NCBI GenBank assembly: GCA_027488335.1
Contig: JAIYBU010000128.1
Coordinates: 1-45,877, forward strand
Length of the DNA stretch: 45,877 nucleotides
From: Cytophagaceae bacterium
GTDB taxonomy: Bacteria; Bacteroidota; Bacteroidia; Cytophagales; Spirosomataceae
Direction: 5' to 3'
Positions 16,417 through 24,900 of the stretch are shown piece by piece; the first letter of the stretch is position 1, and the number at the start of each line of letters is the position of its first letter. The translations under genes and the position numbers were made by a program. Below the pieces are notes generated by a model. It searched no databases and was not told where the DNA came from. It was given only the letters and a program-made list of their open reading frames with translations.

Positions 16417-18378
16417 TTAAATATCTTCAATTCTAAACAAATGGAAAGGCAGAATATTTGGGTCAAGTTCTACGTAGTTGGTATCGCCTTTCCAGATATA
16501 GGTTGCACCTGAAAGCAGGTCATGTACACGGTAGCTTTCCCATTCGTTCTTACCGATTTTCCACAATGGAATCTTCACAAAACCACCTTGACGATTATAT
16601 CCATCGAGACTGGTTACGCATAAGATGCGGTTTCCATCATTTACTTTCAAATATGCCAAAAGCTGGTCGTTGGCTACTTCACAAAAATCAATATTGTTTG
16701 TGCTATGAAAAGCCGAGTTTTCTTTCCGAATACGATTCACTTGCGAAATCACATACGTCAATTTATTTCGGTGTTCCCAATTCCACCATTTAATTTCGTA
16801 TTTTTCTGAGAAAGCGTATTCCTCTTTTCCAGGATATGGTGCATGATACAAATATTCATAGGTTGGCCCGAAAATCCCATAGTTACTTACTAAAGTTGCA
16901 GCCATAAAATAACGAATCAAAAACAAAGGTTCGTGGCCAGTTTGGAGCATATATGGGTCAATATCGTGCGTATTTGGCCAAAAGTTTGGTCTGAAGTAGT
17001 GCTTCATTTCTCCTTTTGTAAGCTCGGTCATGTATTCCATGATTTCGGCTTTTGAAGTCCGCCACACATAATACGTGTAAGATTGTGTATAACCCAATTT
17101 TGCCAATTGTTGCATCACTTTTGGTTTCGTGAAGGCTTCGGCCAAGAAAATCATATCAGGATAATCTTTTTTCACTTCAGCAATGACCCATTCCCAAAAA
17201 CAAAACGATTTAGTGTGTGGATTATCCACCCGAATGATTTTTACTCCCCATTCGGCCCACGTAGTAATCACGGATTTGAGTTCTTGCCAAAGGTTTTTCC
17301 AATCTTCCGTCTCGAAATTTACTGGATAAATGTCTTGGTACTTTTTTGGTGGATTTTCGGCGTATTTAATTGTGCCATCGGGCAAAATCTTAAACCAATC
17401 AGGATGTTCTTTTACCCATGGATGGTCAGGTGAGCATTGAATCGCCAAATCCATCGCAATTTCTATATCAAATTTCTTACATTCTTCAATCAAATGCTTG
17501 AAATCGGCCAAATTTCCGAGTTCAGAATGAATAGCCGTGTGTCCACCTTCTTCCGAACCAATGCCGTAAGGTACGCCTGCGTCGCCTTCCTCAGCATTGA
17601 CCGTATTGTTTTTTCCTTTGCGGTTTGTTTTTCCAATTGGGTGAATGGGCGGTATATAAAGTACATCGAAACCCATTTCGGCAATTCGGGGCAAAAGTGC
17701 CTCCACATCTTTGAAAGTTCCATGTTTCCCCACTTCACGAGCGGCAGAACGAGGAAACATTGAATACCAAGCAGAAAATCCAGCTTTTTGACGGTCAACG
17801 TAGAGTTTTAGTTCTTTGTAACGAAAAGCCGACTGGCGTTCTGGGTATTTGGTTAGCCATTCGTGCATTTGGTCGCTCATTGCAATCTGAATCGCTTCAT
17901 TGTATCGGTTTTCGTTGCCCATTGCTTTAGCCGCTTCTTGAATCGCTTTTTTATCATCGCCTTTGGCCAATTTTGCCATGCCATTCAAAAAAAGTTCTCC
18001 TTGCATCATTTCCACCACAAGATGTTGGCCGTCACGTACTTTCAAATTAACTTCGTGTTGCCAACTGGCAATGTGGTCAACCCAAGCCTCGACGGTGTAC
18101 GTATAAAACCCTTGTTTGTCTGCTATAAATCTTCCAACCCAACGGTCGTTACCCATGTCAGCCATTATTACTTCGCTCCAATTTTTGTCGGCTTCGTGTT
18201 TATAAAGCAATCGAGCTGCCAAATTATCGTGTCCGTCGATGATAATATCGGCTTCAATAGTCATTACTTCATTGATAATTGCTTTGGTGGCAAATCGTCC
18301 GCCATCAATTTCGGGGGTTACACGCTCAACGATTGCTCGACTCTGACCAACAGCGGGGAAAGGAAAATGATTTTTCAT
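16417..18378 (-). CDS. glgE: Alpha-1,4-glucan:maltose-1-phosphate maltosyltransferase
   Basis: 653-residue GH13 subfamily 3 enzyme that extends linear alpha-1,4-glucan using maltose-1-phosphate. The N-terminal beta domain (DUF3416, residues about 1-110) starts with RAIVERVTPEIDGGRFATK. The catalytic barrel carries MGFDVLYIPPIHPIG, the nucleophile region RVDNPHTKSFCFWEW (D385) and the acid/base FLAEAFT (E414). The GlgE-specific NPHTK sequence separates it from ordinary alpha-amylases. No TreS, maltokinase or GlgB gene is in the window, so the source of maltose-1-phosphate lies elsewhere. It is divergent from the first SPOR gene. Confidence 0.94.
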   Translation of the reverse strand: MKNHFPFPAVGQSRAIVERVTPEIDGGRFATKAIINEVMTIEADIIIDGHDNLAARLLYKHEADKNWSEVIMADMGNDRWVGRFIADKQGFYTYTVEAWVDHIASWQHEVNLKVRDGQHLVVEMMQGELFLNGMAKLAKGDDKKAIQEAAKAMGNENRYNEAIQIAMSDQMHEWLTKYPERQSAFRYKELKLYVDRQKAGFSAWYSMFPRSAAREVGKHGTFKDVEALLPRIAEMGFDVLYIPPIHPIGKTNRKGKNNTVNAEEGDAGVPYGIGSEEGGHTAIHSELGNLADFKHLIEECKKFDIEIAMDLAIQCSPDHPWVKEHPDWFKILPDGTIKYAENPPKKYQDIYPVNFETEDWKNLWQELKSVITTWAEWGVKIIRVDNPHTKSFCFWEWVIAEVKKDYPDMIFLAEAFTKPKVMQQLAKLGYTQSYTYYVWRTSKAEIMEYMTELTKGEMKHYFRPNFWPNTHDIDPYMLQTGHEPLFLIRYFMAATLVSNYGIFGPTYEYLYHAPYPGKEEYAFSEKYEIKWWNWEHRNKLTYVISQVNRIRKENSAFHSTNNIDFCEVANDQLLAYLKVNDGNRILCVTSLDGYNRQGGFVKIPLWKIGKNEWESYRVHDLLSGATYIWKGDTNYVELDPNILPFHLFRIEDI

Positions 18379-18505
18379 AAATTTGGAAGTAGATGGACTA
18401 ATGATTTATGCGGCTTTGGGCCTCAATCGTCAGTCAGCGTTGTTCATCATTTTAGGTTAAAGAAATATTCCTCAAATTTCTTTTTTTTTCTTCTAAGAAA
18501 CAAGT

Positions 18506-18522
18506 TTAGCACGGAGTTTGCT
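18506..18522 (+). promoter_or_regulatory. Sigma-54-like -24/-12 promoter of the first SPOR gene
   Basis: TTAGCACG-GAGT-TTGCT matches TTGGCACG-N4-TTGCW with one change in the -24 element and a perfect -12 element. A start about 12 bases downstream would give a leader of roughly 20 bases before the ATG at 18554. Three similar sites occur in the window (19182, 28053, 44791). Confidence 0.6.
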
Positions 18523-18553
18523 ACCATTTAATCACATTCAAATAAAAAATACT

Positions 18554-19102
18554 ATGAAAAAAGTTTTGTTATCTGCGATTATTACGGTTAGTAGCTTAAG
18601 TTTTACTTTTGCACATAATTATGATGGAAAGGGTTTGGTAATCACTCCTAAAGATAATTCTGATAAAATTATAATTATTTCAAAGGCATCAAATGAGCAG
18701 TCGAATAGCATTGTTGCTGGAAAAGCCCGTGTGGTGGTTCAAGAGATTGAAAACAATGAATTAGGACTGGAAAAGGCCTCAAATACAAAAGAAGTAGAGG
18801 TTTCAAGTACAAAATTCAACGATGATAACTTTAAATATGTAAAAGAAAAACGTGATTTGATTGGCTATGCCTTGCAATTGGCGTCGTTTTCTGACCTTAC
18901 GTTGGCGAAAGAATATGCTCTTAAAATAGCACAAAAAGGAGATGCTGAAAAACGTCAGTTATTCATCTATACGGTTAACAACCCCGAAAAAACTTATTAT
19001 AAAGTGTATTTTGGTTTACTGAAATCAGATGATTCTGCCCGTGAAAAACAAAGAACTTTCCTTTCGCTTGGATATTCTCCGTTTGTGAAAGAATTCAGAT
19101 AA
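18554..19102 (+). CDS. Secreted SPOR-domain protein (degenerate RlpA-like), copy 1
   Basis: 182 residues with a signal peptide (MKKVLLSAIITVSSLSFTFA). The C-terminal ~90 residues form a SPOR domain (GYALQLASFSDLTLAKEYALK ... YYKVYFGLL), which in known proteins binds denuded glycan strands at the division septum. The middle (ISKASNEQ ... GKARVVVQEIE) aligns with the end of an RlpA double-psi barrel, but most of that barrel, including its catalytic residues, is missing. It is a paralog of the gene at 28142. I chose the ATG at 18554; a TTG at 18518 would overlap the promoter. Confidence 0.8.
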   Translation: MKKVLLSAIITVSSLSFTFAHNYDGKGLVITPKDNSDKIIIISKASNEQSNSIVAGKARVVVQEIENNELGLEKASNTKEVEVSSTKFNDDNFKYVKEKRDLIGYALQLASFSDLTLAKEYALKIAQKGDAEKRQLFIYTVNNPEKTYYKVYFGLLKSDDSAREKQRTFLSLGYSPFVKEFR

Positions 19103-19134
19103 GATTGATACGATAGTAAAAAGCTATCAACTGG

Positions 19135-19166
19135 AACTCACGATTCAAAAAATCGTGAGTTTTTTT
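19135..19166 (+). terminator. Rho-independent terminator of SPOR copy 1
   Basis: An 11-bp perfect stem (AACTCACGATT / AATCGTGAGTT) with loop CAAAA is followed by a T run. It lies 32 bp after the SPOR stop codon. Confidence 0.88.
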
Positions 19167-19178
19167 ATGCCCATAATT

Positions 19179-19207
19179 GAATTGGCACGCCATTTGACAC
19201 CGCTTAA
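19179..19207 (+). repeat. Orphan copy of the sigma-54-like promoter repeat
   Basis: 29 bases containing TTGGCACG-CCAT-TTGAC. They match 28050-28078 at 27 of 29 positions, and the T-rich bases just upstream are also similar. No plus-strand gene follows for almost 9 kb, so this copy appears cut off from its gene. It marks one edge of the 19.2-28.05 kb block. Confidence 0.7.
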
Positions 19208-19251
19208 TAAGGAATTAGTATTGCCGAATCTTATCTTCTTTGCCTTCTCTG

Positions 19252-20064
19252 CTATTCGTAATACGAAATTTTTATTTGTTTATACTCTTGCCAAGTGCCG
19301 TCTTTGTTGATAAGGATTTTATAACCAATCAGTTTGTTAGATTGATTTACCTCGGATTCGTACTTGTAGCGAGAACCTTCAAAGAGCTTAATGCTCGTGG
19401 CAGGTGAGTTTTGGCTGATGAATTCAGGTGCAAATCCGCCAAATAGATTCAGTTCTTCTTTGTAGAATTTAGCCAATAGGTTTTCACTCGTGCCGTATTG
19501 ATAATCTTCTTCTTCGTAGCCAGCCGCAAGGCTTCTATCGGTTTTGTTGGTGGCGTTGCCTTGCTTCCAAGTATATTGAATGATTTGAATATTAGAAGTG
19601 CGGCCATTTCTCACCGAATTACGGCTATATTTTATTAGCTGATTATCTACATTATAGACAAGTTCATCAGCGAGTGTTTCATCTTTTATGGTTTCTTTGA
19701 TTGATAACACTTGATTCTTTTCGTTATAAACAAAAACCTTTTCTGATTGAATTTTGCTACCATCAGCATTAGTTTTTTCTATGCCGATACTTTGCATTTT
19801 GCCATCGGTATCTCGCTTATAGGTTTCTATCATGCTTGTTTTGGCTAAAGAATCTGTAATTTTTGAGCCTGTAAGCTGTTTGCTTGCGGCATCATAAACC
19901 CACTCAGTGGTGGTTTTATTGGTGCCAGATAATACTGCCATAGATTTTACTTTGCCTTTGAGCGGATGCTCTTTTGCTTGCTCATTAAGCAATATTAATT
20001 CACTATCTTGGCACGCCAAGCATATACTTAAAATTGAAATTAACAGCATAGTTATTTTATTCAT
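19252..20064 (-). CDS. Lipoprotein of unknown function, YD-like repeats
   Basis: 270 residues with a lipoprotein signal (LSICLAC, lipidated Cys18). The body is beta-rich with short repeated strands such as WVYDAASKQLTGSKI, FVYNEKNQVLSIKE and LVYNVDNQLIKYS, which resemble the strand pattern of RHS/YD repeats or DUF4595-type lipoproteins. No enzyme motif is seen. It is the last minus-strand gene of the accessory block and lies 44 bp from its left edge. Confidence 0.7.
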   Translation of the reverse strand: MNKITMLLISILSICLACQDSELILLNEQAKEHPLKGKVKSMAVLSGTNKTTTEWVYDAASKQLTGSKITDSLAKTSMIETYKRDTDGKMQSIGIEKTNADGSKIQSEKVFVYNEKNQVLSIKETIKDETLADELVYNVDNQLIKYSRNSVRNGRTSNIQIIQYTWKQGNATNKTDRSLAAGYEEEDYQYGTSENLLAKFYKEELNLFGGFAPEFISQNSPATSIKLFEGSRYKYESEVNQSNKLIGYKILINKDGTWQEYKQIKISYYE

Positions 20065-20113
20065 CTTGTAAATTTATTTTAGAACGCAACTACGAAAAAA
20101 AGCTTTTCGCTCT

Positions 20114-20175
20114 GCCGTTCTAAGAACGGCTAACACAACGACTAATAGCTCCACTACGGTTTTAAAATCAGCTGA
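20114..20175. repeat. REP-like palindromes upstream of the lipoprotein gene
   Basis: GCCGTTCTAAGAACGGC (20114-20130) is a perfect 8-bp-arm palindrome identical to the one at 21520-21536. It is followed by a partial copy of the TTTTAAAATCAGC palindrome found near 21551 and 21627. The two motifs occur in the same order and orientation as at 21520-21569. Confidence 0.75.
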
Positions 20176-20208
20176 GCTTATCGAACATTCCGCCTAACGG
20201 GGGGGACT

Positions 20209-20688
20209 CTATTCATAAATTTCGTTAATAGATTTTTTATTTAAGTAATCATACAAAATCTTTTCATTTTCTATATATACAAAATAATATAGTTTACCTG
20301 CTCTAAAAACAACCTCACTAATACATTGTTTTTTAGCTTGGTAATCTCTGAAAAAGTTAACATCGTATTTTTTATTTAATGTAATCACACCACCTTCTTT
20401 ATAGAAATAAATACTATATGATGGATACTTATTTTTAAACGTGTTTCCTAATTTTGCTACGATACTAGCTAACTTATTATCAAAATTTTTATTTCTCTCC
20501 TTAAACCCCTGTATGATAAAGTAATCTGTACGACAGAGTTTATCTTTAAAGACATCCTCTAAGTAGGGTGATTCCTTTGGAATAAACTCTTCAAATGGGG
20601 GATTAAGTGGAGAAAATATTATTTCTTCATTTTTATTACTACATGAAATAAAAATGACTGTGCAAATAAAAAAAATAAAATATTTCAT
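20209..20688 (-). CDS. Small lipoprotein of unknown function
   Basis: 159 residues with a lipoprotein signal (VIFISC, Cys16) and a Lys/Asn/Tyr-rich body. No family is recognised. The gene is visibly more A+T-rich than the housekeeping genes. Within the block it lies downstream of the giant Ig/HExxH protein and the RayT gene, in the same orientation. A role as a periplasm-facing protective partner of the large protein is possible but is only a positional guess. Confidence 0.65.
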   Translation of the reverse strand: MKYFIFFICTVIFISCSNKNEEIIFSPLNPPFEEFIPKESPYLEDVFKDKLCRTDYFIIQGFKERNKNFDNKLASIVAKLGNTFKNKYPSYSIYFYKEGGVITLNKKYDVNFFRDYQAKKQCISEVVFRAGKLYYFVYIENEKILYDYLNKKSINEIYE

Positions 20689-20730
20689 AAACTAAAATTT
20701 TATTTGAATAGGGTATGAAATTTTGATTTC

Positions 20731-20816
20731 CCCCGTTCCCCGTTCGCCTTAATGTTATTAGTTGTTGTTAGGCTGAATTTTAATTCAGTCAAAGTGTTTA
20801 CCGTTCTTAGAACGGT
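20731..20816. repeat. Left REP-like composite repeat flanking rayT
   Basis: It contains CCGTTCCCCGTTCGCCTTAA with following bases (20733-20756), which is the reverse complement of 21587-21610 with one mismatch in 24. Next come an imperfect palindrome around CTGAATTTTAATTCAG (20773-20788) and ACCGTTCTTAGAACGGT (20800-20816). The composite is inverted relative to the one right of the rayT gene. Confidence 0.75.
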
Positions 20817-20835
20817 GTTGGATAGAAAGGATTTA

Positions 20836-21417
20836 CTAATATGTAATGCTTTTTGTGGCATCTATTACTCGTGTGCCATAGTACTCGACATCTATTAAGC
20901 CACCTTTATCAATAAAATTACTCGCCGAAGAATACAAATAATCTTCTGCTTTGGCAACTATTCCTGCACGAACTGGATTTTGATGAATATAATCAGACTT
21001 TTGAAAGAAGAACTTATCACTGTAAATCTCGACAGCATGGTTCTCATGTGTCCAAAATTGAGATGTAGTCATATTTGTTTTACTACGAGCCGCAAATTCA
21101 AACTTTTTCAACATCCATTCACGCCTACTTTCTGGTTCTATTTTGATAGTATTTAGAATCTTTGAAGCAGTAAACTTCTTTATATCACGTACCAAATCTG
21201 ACAATTTTCCATCTTTTGATGCTGCTATTAAATGTATATGGTTTGACATTATTACATAAGAGTATAGCCACAAACCTTTCTCTTTTTGGCTATACCGAAA
21301 ACTATCAAGAATAATATCCCGATAGCTTTGTCGAGAAAACACATCCACCCAATCGACTACCTGAAAAGTCATGTAGTGTATGGACGATTGATTGATAATT
21401 TGATAACCTTGACTCAT
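20836..21417 (-). CDS. REP-associated tyrosine transposase (RayT, Y1 HUH family)
   Basis: 193-residue protein of the IS200-like Y1 transposase superfamily. The HUH motif is SNHIHLI (H60, H62). The candidate nucleophile is Tyr143 in YIHQNPVRAGIV, a motif characteristic of RayT proteins rather than IS200 TnpA. Such single-copy domesticated transposases nick and move short REP palindromes. Inverted composite repeats lie within about 80-170 bp on each side, as expected of a REP/RayT unit. The gene looks intact, so activity is possible. Confidence 0.88.
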   Translation of the reverse strand: MSQGYQIINQSSIHYMTFQVVDWVDVFSRQSYRDIILDSFRYSQKEKGLWLYSYVIMSNHIHLIAASKDGKLSDLVRDIKKFTASKILNTIKIEPESRREWMLKKFEFAARSKTNMTTSQFWTHENHAVEIYSDKFFFQKSDYIHQNPVRAGIVAKAEDYLYSSASNFIDKGGLIDVEYYGTRVIDATKSITY

Positions 21418-21519
21418 TTTATATGCTTTTGTTTACACTGTTCGGCTGAATTTTAATCCATAATGGCATTATCATTCGCTGTAAATAGCGTTCTTAGAAT
21501 GCAAAACCTATGCTCTGAT

Positions 21520-21644
21520 GCCGTTCTAAGAACGGCTGACACTCAGACTGATTTTAAAATCAGCCTAACGCGTACCATCATTTACCAACATTAAGGCGAA
21601 CTGGGAACGGCTGACACTCAGACTGATTTTAAAATCAGCCTAAC
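21520..21644. repeat. Right REP-like cluster with a 40-bp direct repeat
   Basis: GCCGTTCTAAGAACGGC (21520-21536) begins the cluster. A 40-bp segment occurs identically at 21530-21569 and 21605-21644; it contains the palindrome CTGATTTTAAAATCAG. Between the copies lies the arm 21587-21610 that pairs with 20733-20756. The cluster ends 5 bp past the stop of the small secreted protein gene. Confidence 0.85.
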
Positions 21645-21649
21645 TAAGG

Positions 21650-21982
21650 TTATCGAGTATTATTAAAGTTTATTTTATATGATTCAAGATATACATTTAG
21701 TATTATTTCTCCACCTGCAATCACTTTTATTTTTTTGCTTTTATAACCAATACATCCTACTGTAAATTTTAATCTCTTAGATTTAAATTTAAGAAATACT
21801 TCACAATTTTCTGAAGGAATTACTTCATTTTTCGAAAATTTAACAAAAAAAACTTTCAGTCTTTCCTTAGATTCTGAGTCAGTGGACACTATTGTAATTT
21901 TTAATGAGTCTCTTTCTATATCTTTAGCGAAAGACCTACTAAAAATTAGTATCAGAAAGATAATAAAATAGTATTTTTTCAT
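21650..21982 (-). CDS. Small secreted protein coupled to the giant Ig-like protein
   Basis: 110 residues with a signal peptide (MKKYYFIIFLILIFSRSFA). The rest looks like a single carboxypeptidase-regulatory-like beta sandwich (LKITIVSTDSESKERLKVFF ... CIGYKSKKIKVIAGGEIILNVYL), a fold often used for surface attachment in Bacteroidota. The ATG is 2 bp after the stop of the 1974-residue gene, so the two are co-transcribed and probably work together. A TTG at 21991 is an upstream alternative start. It could be a chaperone, anchor or protective partner; the sequence does not decide. Confidence 0.7.
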   Translation of the reverse strand: MKKYYFIIFLILIFSRSFAKDIERDSLKITIVSTDSESKERLKVFFVKFSKNEVIPSENCEVFLKFKSKRLKFTVGCIGYKSKKIKVIAGGEIILNVYLESYKINFNNTR

Positions 21983-21984
21983 TT

Positions 21985-24900
21985 TTAACAACCTGCTTTA
22001 GCTCCTTTTTGTGTTTTTATTTGCCCATTACTATCTAAACCTGTAAGTTCAATTAGTATTGTGTTTGATATACGGTTTCTATCGGAATAAGGTAATTTTG
22101 AAAATGCTCTTGTACCCTCTAAGCCTCCCCAAGCCATATCTTCATAAAATTGCCTACTGTTATTGTAACCTTTTTTTAATCCATATTCTTGAAGAGCATC
22201 GGCTATATCATTTACAAAAGTTCTAACCATTTCATCATGTTGTATGTCGTTTAAATCAGGCCGTTTCCTTTTTTGCCAATCTTGTACCATTGTTGAATAT
22301 GTAGCATTTGCCTGTAAAGGGTCTAAAGTAAATATTGTAACTAAAAAAGCATGGACAGATTCATGTAAGATAGTTCTTGCTATTGAAATATCAGTAGCAT
22401 CAATATATTTATTAGAGTCAAATACTGTTTTCACCTGCTTATTTACGAAATCATATGGGTATTTTGTTTGAGCGTTTTTGTCTGGAGGAAGGATACCATC
22501 TTCAATTTTCCAGTTCCAATTTGGTACTGAACCTGAAAATTTAGTCACAATTGCTGCAACAGAGCCTTTTGTTAATATTTTTAAATCTATAACTATAGAC
22601 TTCATACATGGCTTAAGTGCAGCATCATCAATTTTTTTATTGAATTCTTTAATATCCTTTATTTTACTCTCACACTCATCTTTAGTAAATTTCAAATAAC
22701 TAAAAATATTGCCATTCGTTGACGAATACCTCATTTTCACTCCATCACTTCTCAAAAGCATCACTTCCGCAGGGTTATCTGGGTTATTAGTAGATACTGG
22801 TGTTTGGCTGCCTTTTAAGCCATTCCAAAGAGCTGTAATATCCGTTTCTTCTGCATTTTTACCAAACTCAAAAACCTTCACAGGATTCTTTCCTTGAGTT
22901 TGCAAAGTATTCAAAATATCATTAACTACTCCATTTGCATTATTACAATCTTCTATTAGTGGAACAAGTGCTTTGTAGGCTTCATTAATTTGGTTACACA
23001 CCTTTCCTAAATCATCGGCTAAACTCTCTAATTGTGCCTTTGGAATATTGGCAGTACCAAAACCACTTGTTAATGCACAGCCAACTGACTCATACGATTG
23101 TTGGTCATTAATAGCATTTCCATAACTACCCGCCAAAATATCAAGTGTAGCCTGATTTGTTGGGAAATTTATTTGGCTGGCATAGGGCTTTAACACTGGA
23201 TGGTCTTTTAATGCCTGCTCAATTAATTTAACATATAGTGTAAATCTTTTCTTACTTTCCTCAAATTTTGCAGCCTGTGTATCGGGTGAATCATTTGGGT
23301 TTCTATTTATTATTGATTGTGGTGTGTTTTTCTCTGCACAAGCCAATAATTGAGCCACTTGTACACATACAAGTTCGCCGAATTGAGTAGTTGGTTGCGA
23401 AGTTGGTCCTCCTTTTATAATTTCATTATTAGCTGGAGATTCCCCGTTTGTAGATGGTGGGTCATTTCCTTGTGATGTGCCAAGAGGTACACAGTTTACA
23501 CAACAAGGTGTTAAACCAACTCCTCCATATATATATATTGTACCCCCAATAATAACCTTGTCTCCTTTTTGATTTTCATTGATGATTTGTTGTAACGAAC
23601 TCCCTGTACCATATTCATTTGGTCTGTGAGAAGTCTCAACTCCAGCTGCTTCCGAATTTCCATACTCTTCAAGAATTATTGTCTTCTTTACACAATCGTC
23701 TGTCATGTAAGTAGCACTACTATATTCAGCGATTCGACCTATGACAACTCCATTTGAATATTTCCAACCACCTCTAAAAGAAGTTCCTGTATAGTCATAG
23801 AGCATGACCGAACCAGTAAAATCAGCAGGATTAATGCTTGTATGAGAGTTGTTATAAGCATCAGTTGGTATTACGTGCATGATGTCTTTTCTATTGACAC
23901 TATTTTTGGTATACAGTAGCATCATACTATGACCAATGTAATTGTTAATATCAATGGTTATTTGTGCATTATCAGCGTTAGAAATGTACCTTCTTGCACT
24001 ACCATTATATTTTAAAGGAACAACTTTCACAGGTGTGCCATTTGCAAAGGTTGTATTCCATCGTTTTGACCAAAGTACCTCCTGTGAGTTTTCCTGAGAA
24101 ACTTGTATGGATGTTCTACAACCAACACTGGAATTACCCACTGATGCCACTCTGACACTATAATTTCCACTTTTTTGAACTAAAATAAAGTTTTTATCAG
24201 AGTTGGTTAGAGTTATGCCTGTTGGTGCTATCCAAGCAAAGGTCATATCTTTGATTGGTGTACCATCTCCGTTTTCAACTTTTAATGCAAGTGGTAAATA
24301 CTGCATAGCATTTGTTGGGTCTTTCTGTAATATATAGTTTTCCTCTCCTGTTGTAGCATCGCTTGCTTTTATTCTAATATCGCAGCCGCTAATTGCAACT
24401 TTGGTTGTAGCTGTTGAGTTACAAGCCCAGGGCTGGTTTCCCCCAACAGAAAGTGTAATTGTATAAATACCAGACTTCGTCTCAGTCGGATTGGGTATAT
24501 CAGCAACTCGGCTAAAAGATGAGAATGATGGCCCAGACCAAACATAACTTGCTCCTGGTACTTCTGTTACGGCCAGTTTTACTGATGTTGCTCCCGTAAG
24601 AGCAGGGCCATTATTAGTAGCTCGTAGGTCGGCTGGGAAAGCAGGCTCAACAGTGATAGTTTTATCATTAAAATCTCCCATCCAACTACCATCAGGGCTT
24701 ATACAACGTGCTGAGTAACGGTTTGGCCCCGCTAAGGTTATAGTGCTGGGGCCAAAATTAAAGACATCCCAAATCAAGGCATTGCGGTTATCGAGCCAGT
24801 ATTGTAGTTTATCAGGCTTTATCCATTGCGTTTGGTACCACCAACCGTTCGGGCAACCTGTGGCGGTAATGGTTACGGGTTGCGTAGGACAAGCCGAAGT

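Noticed and set aside
15346-18378. A glgE-kinase operon
   Set aside because: A perfect 14-bp hairpin with a T7 tract separates the two genes, so co-transcription is unlikely.
17863-18531. 222-residue open frame antisense to glgE
   Set aside because: It is antisense to the conserved N-terminal domain of GlgE and is His/Phe-rich as expected of a shadow frame.
20005-20021. TTGGCACGCCAAG resembling a sigma-54 -24 element
   Set aside because: It lies in the signal-peptide codons of the lipoprotein gene, has no -12 partner at the right spacing, and is explained by the coding sequence.
20100-21650. Possible CRISPR array because of repeated palindromes
   Set aside because: The repeats are few, differ in spacing and orientation, and surround a RayT gene; they fit REP elements, and no cas genes are present.
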